Positions 63,886 through 64,000 of a stretch of DNA of 64,000 bases are shown piece by piece (position 1 is the first letter of the stretch; the number at the start of each line of letters is the position of its first letter). Position numbers and translations under genes: made by a program. This DNA is from Argentina anserina (Eukaryota > Streptophyta > Magnoliopsida > Rosales > Rosaceae). Location of the stretch: positions 83,789-147,788 of the forward strand of contig NW_026089461.1 of the NCBI RefSeq assembly GCF_933775445.1, read 5' to 3'. A model generated the notes under the pieces. That model saw only the letters and a list, made by a program, of their open reading frames with translations. It was not told the origin of the DNA and ran no database searches.

Positions 63886-64000
63886 TCTGATGCGAGTTTC
63901 TATTGTATTTGAGAGTTTTGCAAGTGTGGGAGTGTGTTTCTTTCAAACTGAGTATCTTTACATCGTTTGCGTATCTTTACTATTCCAATTGTGTATTTTT

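Larger units (their letters stand above)
3850..64000. repeat. Satellite array, right segment (60 kb, continues past window end)
   Basis: This is an uninterrupted head-to-tail array of the GTATCTTT satellite in one orientation throughout, with no inversion, transposon or unique spacer seen. Monomers are 148/149, 189/190, 230/231 or 276 bp, all made from modules A, F and L. Nearly every base differing from consensus belongs to a recurring variant shared with other monomers, so the array is strongly homogenised. It ends mid-module at 64000. Open frames of up to 173 codons (for example 41482-42003, 46789-47310, 58126-58647) translate the same repeated text and are not genes. Confidence 0.98.

Noticed and set aside
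1..64000. CRISPR array
   Set aside because: There are regular repeats but no unique spacers. Units are directly adjacent and the flanking insert is of plant retrotransposon type.
3850..64000. Ribosomal spacer or telomeric repeat
   Set aside because: No 5S, 18S or 25S rRNA segment is present and there are no TTTAGGG runs. The subrepeats are GTATCTTT-based.

Overview
The window contains no protein-coding gene I can support. About 61.8 of the 64 kb is one tandem satellite array, entered at base 1 and still running at base 64000. It is interrupted once, at 1651-3844, by a 2,194-bp insert that has every structural mark of a solitary LTR of a plant LTR retrotransposon. This points to a nuclear heterochromatic region of a flowering plant, probably a dicot, and a centromeric, pericentromeric or knob-like block is plausible. 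The species and the centromeric role cannot be read from the sequence.

The satellite is modular. The octamer GTATCTTT opens every module. Module A (41 bp) is a 19-bp plus a 22-bp subunit, module F is 23 bp, and module L is 84 or 85 bp and holds the only long non-repetitive part. The basic monomer A-F-L is 148 bp. Adding whole A modules gives 189/190 bp (A-A-F-L) and 230/231 bp (A-A-A-F-L). A compound form of 276 bp also occurs. A one-base T indel in L (GGCTTCTG or GGCTTTCTG) gives the alternate lengths. My hand count of the 148-bp consensus is T 69, G 30, A 27, C 22: 35% GC, with a strong T-over-A bias on the given strand. I estimate roughly 360-370 monomers from average length; this is not an exact count.

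Above the monomer there are many nested segmental duplications, traceable by shared private variants. They include tandem copies with periods of 2,470 bp (13.0-17.9 kb), 4,081 bp (23.1-30.8 kb), 905 bp (32.1-33.9 kb), 3,589 bp (33.5-40.7 kb), 526 bp x3 (49.7-51.2 kb) and 2,714 bp (57.4-62.8 kb). There are also dispersed copies, for example 4.6-10.3 kb against 21.5-27.2 kb. Length differences between copies are nearly always whole modules or whole monomers, as expected from unequal exchange or replication slippage in register.

The LTR has TG...CA ends, a perfect 5-bp target-site duplication (CTTTC) and a TATA-like box read best on the minus strand. Removing the LTR and one CTTTC restores an unbroken monomer, so the element landed in a pre-existing array. 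Numerous open frames of 60-173 codons cross the array on both strands. They are by-products of repeat units with few stop codons and are not annotated as genes. No tRNA, rRNA, CRISPR, telomeric repeat or bacterial signal was seen.
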